From Pseudomonas sp. LRP2-20 (GTDB lineage Bacteria; Pseudomonadota; Gammaproteobacteria; Pseudomonadales; Pseudomonadaceae), in the NCBI RefSeq assembly GCF_024349685.1, contig NZ_AP025944.1, positions 5,156,001-5,220,000 of the forward strand: a DNA stretch of 64,000 nt, read 5' to 3'. Positions within the stretch are counted from its first letter, which is position 1, and each line of letters begins with the position of its first letter. Of this stretch, positions 52,281 through 64,000 are shown in pieces. Under the pieces are notes generated by a model. The model was not told the DNA's origin. It was given only the letters and a program-made list of their open reading frames with translations, and made no database searches. The position numbers were made by a program, and so were the translations under genes.

Positions 52281-54356
52281 TCAGACTTGTTCGAGCATCA
52301 GACCGGATATGCGCCGTACCTTGCGCAGCACCGCCTCTTCGAAAATACCCTGGCGCGGCTCGATCAGGCTGAAGCAATGCTTGGCCCGGGTGATGCCGGT
52401 GTACACCAGCTCCTTGGTCAGCACCGGGTTGAGTGCATCCGGAAGCACCAGCGCGGTGTGGCTGAACTCGGAGCCCTGGGACTTGTGCACGGTCATGGCG
52501 TAAACGGTTTCCACCTCGTTGAGGCGGCTGGGCAGGACGAAGCGCACTCCGCCACTGCCATCGTTGCGCGGGAAAGCCACCCGCAGCAGCGCTTCACCGT
52601 GCTCATCCGGCAGGCGCAGGGCGATGCCGATGTCTCCGTTCATCAAGCCAAGGCCATAGTCGTTGCGTGTCACCAGCACCGGGCGGCCTTCATACCACGG
52701 CTGCTGGCTGTCGATCAGCCCGGCGTTTTGCAGCACCCGCGCTACCCGCTCATTGAGGCCTTCGACACCCCAGGCGCCCTTGCGCACAGCGCACAGCAAC
52801 TGGAAGTCTTCGAAACTGTGCAGCACTTTGGCGGCCCACTGCTCCCAGCGCGGATCGTCGAATGCGCTGCCCGGTGCCGGGCGATAGCGGCCAATGGCAC
52901 GCAGGTAGCTGCGATAGCCCTGAGGCCCTTCGCTACCCCGGTTGAGGCCGTCGAGAATCAGACGGTCGAAGGCCCGATCCTGCTCGCCACGCAACGCCAG
53001 GCCGAATACGTCCGCAGGCGGCAGGCTCAGCAGGTCACGTGCCGCCTGGGCCTCCTGGCGGTTGACCAGGCGCGCCAGCTGGCCGATGCCGCTGCCTTCA
53101 CCAAAACGCCGCGAGAACCGCAACATCACGACCTGCTGGGCCAACGGATTGCGTTGCGCATCCCCAGGTTTCAGGCCACTGGCGGCCAGCGACTGGCCAC
53201 CGATCTGCTCCAGCCAGGCCTGGGTCGCGGGCGAGTAGCAGCCCTCTTCGGCATCCCGGCACAGGTCACCGAGCACGGCGCCGGCCTCGACCGAGGCCAG
53301 CTGGTCCTTGTCCCCCAGCAGAATCAACCGCGCCTTGGGCGGCAATGCCTCCAGCAGGTTGGCCATCATCTCCAGGTCGATCATCGAGGCTTCGTCGACC
53401 ACCAGCACATCCAGCGGCAGCGGGTTGCCGGCGTGGTGACGGAAGTGCCGCGAGCCCGGGCGACTGCCTAGCAGGCGGTGCACGGTGCTGACGTCGGTGG
53501 GGATCTGCCCGCGCACGTCGGCGCTCACCTGCAACCGTTCTACCTGCTGGCCGATGGATTCGGTCAGGCGTGCGGCGGCCTTGCCGGTCGGCGCGGCCAG
53601 GCGGATGCGCAGCGGCCGGCCCTGCTCCACCGCCGGCGCCTGCAGCAGCGCCAGCAAGCGCACCACCGTGGTGGTCTTGCCGGTACCGGGGCCGCCAGTG
53701 ATGATGCTGAAGCCTGCGCGGGTAGCCAGGGCGCAGGCCAGTTTCTGCCAGTCTACCTGGCCGGCCAGGGCGCCTTCGTCGAACAGCTGTGCCAGGCGCG
53801 CCGGCAGGTCGGCCGGGGCCGCGTCGTCCTGGGTCAGGCGCTGGCGCAGGGTCTGGTCGATCTGCCGCTCGTAGCTCCAGTAGCGGCGCAAGTACAAACG
53901 CTGGCCGCTGAGCACCAGCGGCCGCGATTGCTGGCCCGGCGTATCGCCAGCCGCCACCAGCGGGCTGGCGGCAATGCGTTGCAGCCAGGTCGGCAAGCCA
54001 AGGTTGGCCAGCAGCTGCGAGGGCAGCAACAACGGCCCGCTCAGGGCATCACCTTCCGGCGGCAGCGACAGCGCGAAATCCGGTTCAGCGAGGGTCTGTT
54101 GCAGGTCGAGGCAGACATGCCCGTGGCCCAGCTGGTGGCTGGCCAGGGCTGCCGCCAGCAAGAGCAGCGGATCACTGCCGGGGGCACGCTCTTCGAGAAA
54201 GCTGACGAACGCCCGGTCGAGCGCGCGCAGCCAACCACGCTCCACCCAGCGATCGAGCAACTGCAACAGGTCAGCGCTGCTGTGCTGAGGGGCCAGGGCC
54301 AGCAGATGCTCGGCGTGCAGTGGCGTAGGCAAGAGATCGTCGAGGGTTCGGCTCAT
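52281..54356 (-). CDS. recD: Exodeoxyribonuclease V alpha subunit RecD
   Basis: 691 aa SF1B 5'-3' helicase. Walker A is GGPGTGKTTTV (about residue 221-231) and Walker B VVDEASMID. The C-terminal TVHKSQGSEF and TRAKH motifs are present. It pairs with RecB and RecC to process double-strand ends and to turn at Chi. It overlaps recB by 4 nt. Confidence 0.95.
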   Translation of the reverse strand: MSRTLDDLLPTPLHAEHLLALAPQHSSADLLQLLDRWVERGWLRALDRAFVSFLEERAPGSDPLLLLAAALASHQLGHGHVCLDLQQTLAEPDFALSLPPEGDALSGPLLLPSQLLANLGLPTWLQRIAASPLVAAGDTPGQQSRPLVLSGQRLYLRRYWSYERQIDQTLRQRLTQDDAAPADLPARLAQLFDEGALAGQVDWQKLACALATRAGFSIITGGPGTGKTTTVVRLLALLQAPAVEQGRPLRIRLAAPTGKAAARLTESIGQQVERLQVSADVRGQIPTDVSTVHRLLGSRPGSRHFRHHAGNPLPLDVLVVDEASMIDLEMMANLLEALPPKARLILLGDKDQLASVEAGAVLGDLCRDAEEGCYSPATQAWLEQIGGQSLAASGLKPGDAQRNPLAQQVVMLRFSRRFGEGSGIGQLARLVNRQEAQAARDLLSLPPADVFGLALRGEQDRAFDRLILDGLNRGSEGPQGYRSYLRAIGRYRPAPGSAFDDPRWEQWAAKVLHSFEDFQLLCAVRKGAWGVEGLNERVARVLQNAGLIDSQQPWYEGRPVLVTRNDYGLGLMNGDIGIALRLPDEHGEALLRVAFPRNDGSGGVRFVLPSRLNEVETVYAMTVHKSQGSEFSHTALVLPDALNPVLTKELVYTGITRAKHCFSLIEPRQGIFEEAVLRKVRRISGLMLEQV

Positions 54357-57300
54357 GGCGCGGCTCCGGCAAACAGGTCCTGCTGCTCGGGCGCGTGCAC
54401 GCCACGGAACAACGCGTCGAGGGCCTCGATCAGCTCGCGTGGCGGTTTGGCGAAATACACACCGTGGCCGCTGCTGCTGGCGCCGCGCAGGAAGATGAAC
54501 AGGGCACCGCCGACATGGCGGTCGTAGTCGTAATCAGGCAGCCGCGCGCGCAACTGGCGGTGCAGGGCCAGCAGATACAGCACGTACTGCAGGTCGTAGC
54601 GGTGCTCGAGGATGGCTTTTTCCATGGCCTGGGTGTCGTAGGCCTGAATGTCCGGGCCAAGCCAGTTGGACTTGTAGTCCGCCACGTAATAGCGCCCGTC
54701 GAGCGCGTAGGCCAGGTCGATGAAACCCTTGAACATGCCATTGAGCAAGGTGGGTTGCGCTGCCGGGCGTGCACTGCCGGGGTGGGTATGGCGGGCCACC
54801 AGGCGGTCGAGCTGCTCGGCGTCGACGTTGTGGCTGGCGAACCAGAACTCCATCTCGATCTGGTAATGCTGCAATTGCGCGAGCGTCAGCTGCCCAGGGC
54901 CGGCCGGCAGTGGCTCGTTGAGCAGGCGCTGCAGCCATTGGCTGAGGGTCGGGATCCAGCCGGCCCAGTCGCGGCGGTTGCAACGCTGGCCAACGGTACG
55001 CTCGATGAGCTTGGCGTTACCGGCGACTTCGCCAAAACCTTCACGGCCGGCCCACTCCAGCAGCCCATGAAGGAAGGTGCCCGGGTTGGGGCCACGGGGG
55101 AAGCGATGGATGTCGCCACCGTCGGCGGGGACTTCACGGATCAGCTGGGTATCGGCCACTTCGTCATCGAGCAGTTGCTGGGCCTGCGAGCTGTCGGCGC
55201 CGAGGGTTTGTTCGCCAACGCGCAAGGCACTGTAGGACGCGATCCACCAATGCTCGGCCGCCGCCCGGCGTGGCTTGCGGGCCGGCAACAGCTCGCGCTC
55301 GGCCTGGGATGCACGATAATGCTCATCGCGGGCCTCCGGCAGTGCCGGGCAGGCAATATCAGCGCAGCCTGCCAGCAAGCTCTGCAGCCACGCCTTGAGG
55401 TGCTCCGAGCCCGGCAGTGCCAGGCCGCCACCCAGCAGGTAACCGAGCGCCGAGCGGTGCAGCTGCGAGCTTTTCTGGTTGCCGCGCTTGAGGTCGGCGA
55501 CACCCAGCCAGCAGGCGTGCTGGGCACGCGTCAGGGCCACATAGAGCAGGCGCAGGTCTTCGGCCAGGCGCTCCTCGTCGGCCAGGGCGATCTGCTCGGC
55601 GTCGGGGGTCAGCGTCAGTTGTGCGTTGCCGAGGCTGTCGTGCCAGGCCAGCGGCAGACGGCTGCCATCCACCGGCTTGCTGGTGCAGATGAACGGCAGA
55701 TAGACCAAGGGGTATTCCAGGCCCTTGGACTTGTGGATCGTCACCACCTTGACCAGCTGCTCGTCGCTTTCCAGGCGCAGGATCTGCTCTTCGCCCGCTT
55801 GGCCGGAGTTGGCCAGGTGCTCGGCCAGGTGACGGATCAGCGCCTGTTCGCCGTCCAGCTCGCCGGCCGCCTGCTGCAGCAATTCGGCCAGGTGCAGCAG
55901 GTTGGTCAGCACACGCTCGCCATCCGTGCGGCCGATCAGCGTGCGCGGCAGCTCGAAGTCGTGCAACAGGTGCCGCAGCATGGGCAGCACGCCCTGGCGC
56001 TGCCAGATCTCACGGTAGCGGCGAAAGCGCATGACCCAGCCTTCCCACACCCGCTCGTCCTGATTCAGCTGATCAAGTTCGGCCAGCGACAGCTCCAGGG
56101 TCAGGCTAGCCAGTGCGGCCTTGAGCAGGCGCTCGGAATCCGGTTCGGCGCAGGCCTTGAGCCAGGCCAGCAAGTCATGGGCCTCCTGGGCGGCGAATAC
56201 CGAATCCTTGTCGGAAAGGTACACGCTGCGCACACCGCGGGCGGCCAGCTCGCTGCGCACCAGCTGCGCTTCATGGCCATCACGCACCAGGATGGCGATG
56301 TCCGAAGGCTGGCACGGGCGCAACTCGCCCTGGTCATCGCTGAAGCCGGTCACTCCACGCTGGCCACCATTCAATACGGCAACGATATGACTCGCGCAGC
56401 TGGCTGCCAGCTGCTGCCGGTAGAGCGTGCTGGATACCGGTTCCTCGCTTTCCAGCTGCCAGCACTGCAGTGCCGCACACGCCTCGCCGTCGATCAGCAG
56501 GCGTTCGCGGCGGCCTTTGGCGCGGACCTCGACGAACGGCAGCGGGTTGTCATCGGCTTCGCGGAACAGGAAGGCGCCCTTGCCCTGCGTACGGGCTTCG
56601 GCCTGTCGGAACACCTGGTTGACCGCCGCGACCATCGCCTGGCTGGAGCGGTAATTGGTGTCCAGGCTGTGCAGGCGGCCGGCAGTGGCGCGCCGGGCCG
56701 ACAGGTAGGTGTAGATATCGGCGCCACGGAAGGCGTAGATCGCCTGCTTGGGGTCGCCGATCATGAACAGGCCGGTTTCCGGGTTGTTCTGGCTGATGCG
56801 ATAGATGCTTTCGAAAATGCCGTACTGGACCGGGTCGGTGTCCTGGAACTCGTCGATCAGCGCCACTGGGAACTGCTCACGGATGAGCCCGGCCAGGCGC
56901 TCCCCCGATTCCGTTGCCAACGCCTGTTGCAGACGCAGCAGCATATCGTCGAAGCCCATTTCGGCACGCCGGCGTTTTTCCACTTCGAAGCGCGCCGCCA
57001 CCCAGGCGGCAGCGTGCTCAAGCAAGCGGGCATCCGGGCTGGCCAGGGCCTGCAACTGTTGCTGCAGGTTCTGCATCGCATGAAAGGCCGGGTGGTCGGG
57101 CGGATCACCGGCCTTCCAGGCTTCGGCCATCCCGGCCGGAGTCAGCCGGGTAAAGCCGGTGCCCAGGTCGAGTTCCACCGCTTGTTCATCACTGGCCCAG
57201 GTGCGCAGTTTTTCGAACCAGGGCTCGAAGTAGCGCGCCTGCAGTTTGCGGCCATCGGCCTGTTTCGCCGCCACGGCGTCGCGGCAGATCTGCTGCAGCT

Positions 57301-58024
57301 CGTCCGCCCATAGCACCCACGGCGCCTTGAGTTGGCTCAACTGCTCGCCCCGCTGCTGCAGCGCACCCTCGATCAGCGCTTGCGGCTCCGCTTCGTCCGG
57401 CTGCGCACGTAAGCGGCCGAACAGCGGGCGGATGCGCGGCAGCAGGGCATCGGGGCTGACCCAATGGCTGCGCACCCAGTTCAGCGCTTCGCCGTGCATG
57501 CCGTAGCAGAAGCGCCGCCAGTAATCGCGCATGACCTGGCCGAGCAGGTCACTGTGGTCGGTTTCCAGGCTCTGGGTAAACAGGCTGCCACTGTCGAACG
57601 CGTGCTCACGGAGCATGCGCTGGCACCAACCATGGATGGTCGACACCGCCGCTTCGTCCATCCACTGTACGGCGACTTCCAGGCGATTGGCGCACCGTGG
57701 CCAGTGTGCTTCGGCATAGTCGTCGCGCAGTTGGTGCAGCAGTGGGTCGCCGCCTTCCAGCTCGCCGCGGAAGAAACGTGCGGCCTCGGCCAGGCGCGCG
57801 CGGATACGTTCGCGCAACTCCTTGGTGGCGGCATCGGTGAAGGTCACCACAAGAATCTGCGGTGGCAGCAGTTCGCGGCCGAAGCCTTGCTCACCACCAT
57901 GGCCGAGGATCAGCCGCAGGTACAGTGCGGAGATGGTGAACGTCTTGCCCGTGCCGGCACTGGCCTCGATCAACTGGCTGCCATGCAGGGGAAAACTCAG
58001 TGCCAGGGGGCGGGCCTGGGTCAT
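54353..58024 (-). CDS. recB: Exodeoxyribonuclease V beta subunit RecB
   Basis: 1223 aa. The N-terminal SF1A helicase has [12 protein letters not shown] near residue 20 and [10 protein letters not shown]. The C-terminal nuclease keeps its metal residues in GFIDLAY and VADYKSN (the DxK pair). The enzyme is therefore intact for both helicase and nuclease. It overlaps recC and recD by 4 nt each. Confidence 0.97.
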   Translation of the reverse strand: MTQARPLALSFPLHGSQLIEASAGTGKTFTISALYLRLILGHGGEQGFGRELLPPQILVVTFTDAATKELRERIRARLAEAARFFRGELEGGDPLLHQLRDDYAEAHWPRCANRLEVAVQWMDEAAVSTIHGWCQRMLREHAFDSGSLFTQSLETDHSDLLGQVMRDYWRRFCYGMHGEALNWVRSHWVSPDALLPRIRPLFGRLRAQPDEAEPQALIEGALQQRGEQLSQLKAPWVLWADELQQICRDAVAAKQADGRKLQARYFEPWFEKLRTWASDEQAVELDLGTGFTRLTPAGMAEAWKAGDPPDHPAFHAMQNLQQQLQALASPDARLLEHAAAWVAARFEVEKRRRAEMGFDDMLLRLQQALATESGERLAGLIREQFPVALIDEFQDTDPVQYGIFESIYRISQNNPETGLFMIGDPKQAIYAFRGADIYTYLSARRATAGRLHSLDTNYRSSQAMVAAVNQVFRQAEARTQGKGAFLFREADDNPLPFVEVRAKGRRERLLIDGEACAALQCWQLESEEPVSSTLYRQQLAASCASHIVAVLNGGQRGVTGFSDDQGELRPCQPSDIAILVRDGHEAQLVRSELAARGVRSVYLSDKDSVFAAQEAHDLLAWLKACAEPDSERLLKAALASLTLELSLAELDQLNQDERVWEGWVMRFRRYREIWQRQGVLPMLRHLLHDFELPRTLIGRTDGERVLTNLLHLAELLQQAAGELDGEQALIRHLAEHLANSGQAGEEQILRLESDEQLVKVVTIHKSKGLEYPLVYLPFICTSKPVDGSRLPLAWHDSLGNAQLTLTPDAEQIALADEERLAEDLRLLYVALTRAQHACWLGVADLKRGNQKSSQLHRSALGYLLGGGLALPGSEHLKAWLQSLLAGCADIACPALPEARDEHYRASQAERELLPARKPRRAAAEHWWIASYSALRVGEQTLGADSSQAQQLLDDEVADTQLIREVPADGGDIHRFPRGPNPGTFLHGLLEWAGREGFGEVAGNAKLIERTVGQRCNRRDWAGWIPTLSQWLQRLLNEPLPAGPGQLTLAQLQHYQIEMEFWFASHNVDAEQLDRLVARHTHPGSARPAAQPTLLNGMFKGFIDLAYALDGRYYVADYKSNWLGPDIQAYDTQAMEKAILEHRYDLQYVLYLLALHRQLRARLPDYDYDRHVGGALFIFLRGASSSGHGVYFAKPPRELIEALDALFRGVHAPEQQDLFAGAAP

Positions 58025-61000
58025 GCTTCACTCTCCGGATTGCCCTGGGCCTGCCAGGCGGCGCTGAACAGGGGGCGGTACAAGGTTTCACACCAGCCTT
58101 CGAAGGTTTCGTCGGCGCTGAGTGCGGCGAAATCGCGGAACTGCCGGGCCAGGGCAACACTTTCGCTGCGCTCGCCGAAACTGGTGCGGCCATCCCCCTC
58201 GTAGGCACGGGTAGCGGCAGCCAGGGCTTTGTCCGGATCTTCCTGAGCGAGCCAGGCAAAGGCCGTCTTTGCGGCGACGGGCAAAGGTGCATTCATCGCC
58301 GCCTGGCGCGCGACCAACAGGTGACCCAGTTGTTCGCTAGCCTGAGCCTGCGGCAAGGGCCCGAGCAGCAGGGTGATGTCGCTGGCCAGCAGTGCACTGT
58401 GCAGTGGATAACCGGCAGCGCAGGCAGCCAGGTGCATCACCCAGCTGGCAATCAGGCGGTGCCATTTGAGGTTGTTGCGCCCGGCGCTGATGGTATTGGG
58501 AACCGTGGTGATACTCAGCAGGCTTTGATCGTCGGCCTGATAGACCCGGCCCAGCCAGCCTTCAAGACGGTGGTTGGCGTGCTCGAAGTGGATCGGCAAC
58601 GCGCCGTCTACCACCGTCGGCCAGCGCTGCAGCAGCTGCCGATGACGTTGCAGCAGATCGGGCAGTGGCTGGATCAGTTCGGCTTGCAGCAGTTCACCGA
58701 AACCTGCCAGGGGTAGCATGCCGCAGGCTTGCAGGCGGCGGGCCTGGGCCTGCAGCGCACGTTCGGCGTTTTCAGGGTCGCTCAGGGCAGCACCCAGCAG
58801 GCTTTCGCTGGCGCTATAGCGCTGCAAGGCGTCAAGGACGAATGGCTCTTCGTCCGGTGTGGGGGCTTCCAGGGCTTCGAAGAACACTTTCAGGCGCTGG
58901 CTGAAAAAATGCCTCACAGGGTGACGCAAGAAATCCTGCAGCTGGGTCAGCGTCAGCGCTTCATCGCTGACATACGCTGGCAGGGCAAGGTCAGGCTGCT
59001 GCTCCTCAGCAGTCTGCTGGTGCAGCAATTGCCATTCATGGGCATAGCTGAACAACGCACTGCCTTTTTGGAAATAGCGCGCACTGAATGGCTGTAGCGG
59101 GTGCTCCTGGGTCAAGGCGTGCAGCAGCTGCTGGCCATCAGCGTCGCCCTTGAGGCGCCAACCGGCAGCCAGGTGATCGCGCAACTGGCCGATCAACACC
59201 GAGGCCGGTCGCTCACTGTTATCGCGGATGCTGCGGCCAACCCAACTGATGTAGAGCTGGTCACGTGCCGACAGCAGTGCTTCGAGCAGCAGGTAACGGT
59301 CGTCCTCCCGGCGCGAACGATCGCCCGGGCGGTAATCGCTGGCCATCAGGTCAAAGTCCAGCGGCGGTTGGGCGCGCGGATAGTCGCCATCGTTCATGCC
59401 CAGCAGGCACACCACGCGGAACGGAATTGCCCGCATCGGCATCAAGGTGCAGAAATTCACCGAACCGGCGAGAAAACGCTGGGACAACTTGCCTTCGTCG
59501 AGGCCCGAAAGCCAGGCCTCCCGGATCACCGTGAGTGGCAACGGGTCTTGCAGGTTTACGGCTTCACAGACTTCCAGCCAGCTGTCGCGAAGCGCCTGCA
59601 ACTGCATCAAGAGAAATTCGTCGTGCTCTTCCTCGGCCAGGAAAAACACCTGCAGCAAAGCGTTAAGGCGATCACCCCACTCACTGGCGGTGGCGGGTTG
59701 GGCCAACGCCTGGTTGGCCACATCGAGGGCATCGAGCAGCGCAACCAGCGGGCCGATCAAGGCGGCATCCAGGCCGCCGATTTCATCGTACGGTTCGATG
59801 CCATCGCAGCCTTCTCCCACACCCACGGCGTAACCCAGCAACATGCGCCGAAGACCAAAGCGCCAACTGTTCTGCTCCAGGCCCTGAGGCAACCCAAGGG
59901 TGGCACGCTGATCGGCGTTCAACCCCCAGCGAATGCCCGCGCCTTCGATCCAGCGGTGCAGCGTGGGCAGGTCGCTTTCGCGGATGCCGAAACGTGCGCG
60001 TACTGCCGGGACGTCGAGCAGGTCGAGTACTTCGCTGACGGCGAAGCGGCTGTCCGGCAGCTTGAGCAGGTGTTCCAGGGCAATCAGCAGTGGGTCGCGG
60101 CCACGCTGGCCCTGGTCGGTCAGGGTGAACGGAATGTAACGCGGGTCGTTGCGCTGCAGTTGACCGAACACTGCACGGATATGCGGGGCATAGGTGTCGA
60201 TTGCCGGGAGCATGACGATAACGTCACGCGGGCGCAGCGTGGGGTCGGCGCTGAAGCGGGCCAATAACTGATCGTGGAGGATTTCCACTTCGCGCTGCGG
60301 GCTGTGTGCCACGTGACAGCGCACGGAGCGGTCCTTGGTCGGGTCCACTTCTGGCCAACGTTCGCGGGTCTCTGCGAGAGGACGCAGTTCGAGGATATCG
60401 TCCTGCAGCTGGGTCAGCAGCGTGGTGGGCTGGCCGTCGCTGAACAGGTCGATGCGCCCGTCGCTGAACACGCCTTGATAGCTGCCGGGGTCGTCGTAGC
60501 TGTCCAGCAGGTTGATGTAATCGCGGCCTTGCTTGCCCCAGGCAGCCAGTAGCGGGTGGGCGTGCTGATGCAGCGACTCATCGTCCAGCTGCAGCGGCAT
60601 GCCTTGCTTGCGTTGCTGGCGCTTGTACTGGTGGCGTAGCAGGTCCTTGTCGGCAACGATGTCGGCCCAGTGGTGACGGCATGGGTTGTGAACGCACAGC
60701 AGCACCTGGCTGAAACGGGACAACCCGGCCAGTGCCTCCAAAGCCTGGGCGGGCAGGGAGGAAATACCGAACACGATCACCCGCGAAGGCAGCCCGTGAG
60801 GTGCAGCTTCCAGGCTGTTGATGCGTTCGATGAAGCGCTGGTGCACCCCTGCCCGGCTCTGCGCCATACCCTGTTCACCGACATCCTCGAGCAACGCACG
60901 CCAGAGTTCGGCCTGCCAGCGGTTACCCGGGGCGAGGGGCTTGCGCTCACCACGGGCGGTATTGAGGATGTGCTCACCGGCTGCCCAGTCCTTGAGCCAG

Positions 61001-61485
61001 TCGGCACGGTAAACCTGGTATTGGTCGAACAGGTCGGCCAAGCGCTCGGCCAGCTGATAGCGCTTGCGCAGGTCACTGTCATCGGTGAGGAAGCGACGTA
61101 GCGGTTCGAAGTGCGGGCGCTCGATGAGTGCAGGCAACAGGCGCATCAGGCGCCAGGTCAGCGGTGCCTTGTCGAGCAGGGACACTTCCGGGATCTCATC
61201 GCGCCCGAGCACCATGCGATACAACTGCCACATGAAACTACCGGGCAGTTGCACATCGATGGCGGCAGCAATTCCGCAACCGCCCATGTCATCGTCCTGG
61301 GGGTCCTCGGCGAGAGCCAGCTTGAGCCACTGCGCAATGCCATTGCTCTGTACCAAGGCAATTTCGTTCTCCAGCGGTGCCAGCGGATAGCGGCGCATCC
61401 AACTCACCACCAGGCTGCGCAAGTCGTCCAGGCGGTTGCCGTGGACGATCATGAAACCAGGCTGCAGTGAGGTGCTGTTGGGCAT
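58021..61485 (-). CDS. recC: Exodeoxyribonuclease V gamma subunit RecC
   Basis: 1154 aa. The N-terminal GFMIVHGNRLDDLRSLVVSWM and later YIPFTLTD and CLLGMNDGDYPR segments are typical. RecC lacks helicase motifs and recognises Chi. It is the first gene of the recCBD operon. No ptrA gene lies between recC and recB, unlike in E. coli. Its start lies 125 bp from the 5S rRNA end. Confidence 0.95.
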   Translation of the reverse strand: MPNSTSLQPGFMIVHGNRLDDLRSLVVSWMRRYPLAPLENEIALVQSNGIAQWLKLALAEDPQDDDMGGCGIAAAIDVQLPGSFMWQLYRMVLGRDEIPEVSLLDKAPLTWRLMRLLPALIERPHFEPLRRFLTDDSDLRKRYQLAERLADLFDQYQVYRADWLKDWAAGEHILNTARGERKPLAPGNRWQAELWRALLEDVGEQGMAQSRAGVHQRFIERINSLEAAPHGLPSRVIVFGISSLPAQALEALAGLSRFSQVLLCVHNPCRHHWADIVADKDLLRHQYKRQQRKQGMPLQLDDESLHQHAHPLLAAWGKQGRDYINLLDSYDDPGSYQGVFSDGRIDLFSDGQPTTLLTQLQDDILELRPLAETRERWPEVDPTKDRSVRCHVAHSPQREVEILHDQLLARFSADPTLRPRDVIVMLPAIDTYAPHIRAVFGQLQRNDPRYIPFTLTDQGQRGRDPLLIALEHLLKLPDSRFAVSEVLDLLDVPAVRARFGIRESDLPTLHRWIEGAGIRWGLNADQRATLGLPQGLEQNSWRFGLRRMLLGYAVGVGEGCDGIEPYDEIGGLDAALIGPLVALLDALDVANQALAQPATASEWGDRLNALLQVFFLAEEEHDEFLLMQLQALRDSWLEVCEAVNLQDPLPLTVIREAWLSGLDEGKLSQRFLAGSVNFCTLMPMRAIPFRVVCLLGMNDGDYPRAQPPLDFDLMASDYRPGDRSRREDDRYLLLEALLSARDQLYISWVGRSIRDNSERPASVLIGQLRDHLAAGWRLKGDADGQQLLHALTQEHPLQPFSARYFQKGSALFSYAHEWQLLHQQTAEEQQPDLALPAYVSDEALTLTQLQDFLRHPVRHFFSQRLKVFFEALEAPTPDEEPFVLDALQRYSASESLLGAALSDPENAERALQAQARRLQACGMLPLAGFGELLQAELIQPLPDLLQRHRQLLQRWPTVVDGALPIHFEHANHRLEGWLGRVYQADDQSLLSITTVPNTISAGRNNLKWHRLIASWVMHLAACAAGYPLHSALLASDITLLLGPLPQAQASEQLGHLLVARQAAMNAPLPVAAKTAFAWLAQEDPDKALAAATRAYEGDGRTSFGERSESVALARQFRDFAALSADETFEGWCETLYRPLFSAAWQAQGNPESEA

Positions 61486-61564
61486 GGAAAAGTCCCTGAG
61501 AGGAGAATGGGGAACGATATCACGGCTGGCTGCCGATGCTGGCCCGAGTAAAAGCCAGAAAAGA

Positions 61565-61600
61565 CAAAACCCCTACCTGCATGCGCAGATAGGGGTTTTG
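61565..61600. terminator. rRNA operon terminator
   Basis: The stem CAAAACCCCTA / TAGGGGTTTTG with arms of about 14 bp sits just after the 5S 3' end on the minus strand and is followed by T-rich sequence (GTCTTTTC). It separates the rRNA operon from recC. Confidence 0.88.
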
Positions 61601-61610
61601 CGAAATGAAT

Positions 61611-61726
61611 CTTGACGATGACCTACTCTCACATGGGGAAACCCCACACTACCATCGGCGATGCATCGTTTCACTACTGAGTTCGGGATGGGATCAGGTG
61701 GTTCCAATGCTCTATGGTCGTCAAGA
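61611..61726 (-). rRNA. rrf: 5S ribosomal RNA
   Basis: On the minus strand the sequence runs TTGACGACCATAGAGCATTG to GAGAGTAGGTCATCGTCAAG, with complementary ends (TTGACGA / TCGTCAA) and the conserved CCGAACTCAG and CGATGGTAGTG segments. Exact ends are uncertain by a few bases. Confidence 0.95.
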
Positions 61727-61861
61727 AATTCTGTTGCCAGAATGTCCTGTTGGACAGCCCAGCGAATCCGGATATGCGATATTTGTGATGTTGCTGCGAA
61801 CTTTCGGTTCGTTTCGTCTTCACCACCGCAATCTGCGTCAGCAAATTGCTTGGGTGTTATA

Positions 61862-64000
<2,139 letters not shown>

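Noticed and set aside
54395..57313. 972-codon open frame opposite recB
   Set aside because: Its composition is an antisense shadow of recB, with no family features, and recB itself is certain.
61727..61861. Possible tRNA between 23S and 5S rRNA
   Set aside because: No cloverleaf or TTCGA arm with CCA-like end was found in this spacer.

Overview
The window reads as a chromosomal core segment of a Pseudomonas putida-group bacterium. The evidence is a high-GC genome with short operons, P. putida-type REP palindromes (core gcgggcaagcccgctccca), and close matches to McpS, PpoR, PcaHG, FprA, YfiBNR, FabV and RecCBD. From memory, the gene order from folM to recC follows the PP_46xx region of P. putida KT2440. 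The clear departure I recall is an agmatine cluster between fabV and the thiolase gene. No phage, plasmid, insertion-sequence or CRISPR signature was seen.

Layout. (1) 1-5.6 kb: a MerR/LitR-type regulator without recognisable B12 ligands, a monooxygenase-like membrane protein, folM, a DUF1244 gene, a HopJ-family gene, an alpha/beta hydrolase and fabV (TTG start). (2) 5.8-11 kb: a LysR gene divergent from a four-gene agmatine operon (deiminase, N-carbamoylputrescine amidase, PotF-like binding protein, and a second deiminase with a Tat signal). A 243-bp inverted-repeat element follows. (3) 11.3-16 kb: thiolase, an N-terminal-only MetE-like protein divergent from a MetF-like protein with a Cys-rich tail, and a CobW GTPase. 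(4) 16-25 kb: cstA with its small partner, a PilZ protein, a purine permease, radA, mscL, fpr, the LuxR solo ppoR and rlmG. (5) 25.8-32.7 kb: the cyanide-insensitive oxidase operon with a small third gene and an ANR-type box, an MFS exporter, an AzgA-type permease and trmA. (6) 32.8-42 kb: pcaHG with a PcaQ-like palindrome, a zinc metallopeptidase, mcpS, ggt, and the mdaB/ygiN pair. (7) 42-49.5 kb: LysR genes, a HicAB pair whose hicA is frameshifted, an RcnR/DmeR sensor divergent from a DmeF-type exporter, and mmsAB with a duplicated 3' fragment. (8) 49.5-64 kb: a second copy of the 243-bp element, yfiRNB, recCBD, then a 5S and partial 23S rRNA on the minus strand.

Themes. Several catabolic modules sit beside candidate operators that I read by eye: valine via mmsAB, protocatechuate via pcaHG, agmatine, and purine uptake. 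Redox and respiration functions (cio, fpr, mdaB/ygiN) and c-di-GMP control (PilZ, YfiRNB) are interspersed. The most unusual items are the matched 243-bp elements, the agmatine operon with an exported deiminase, the MetE-like/MetF-like pair with twin operator-like repeats, the broken hicA, and a CsoR-type palindrome overlapping the dmeR stop codon. Comparisons with other genomes are from memory; no database search was run.
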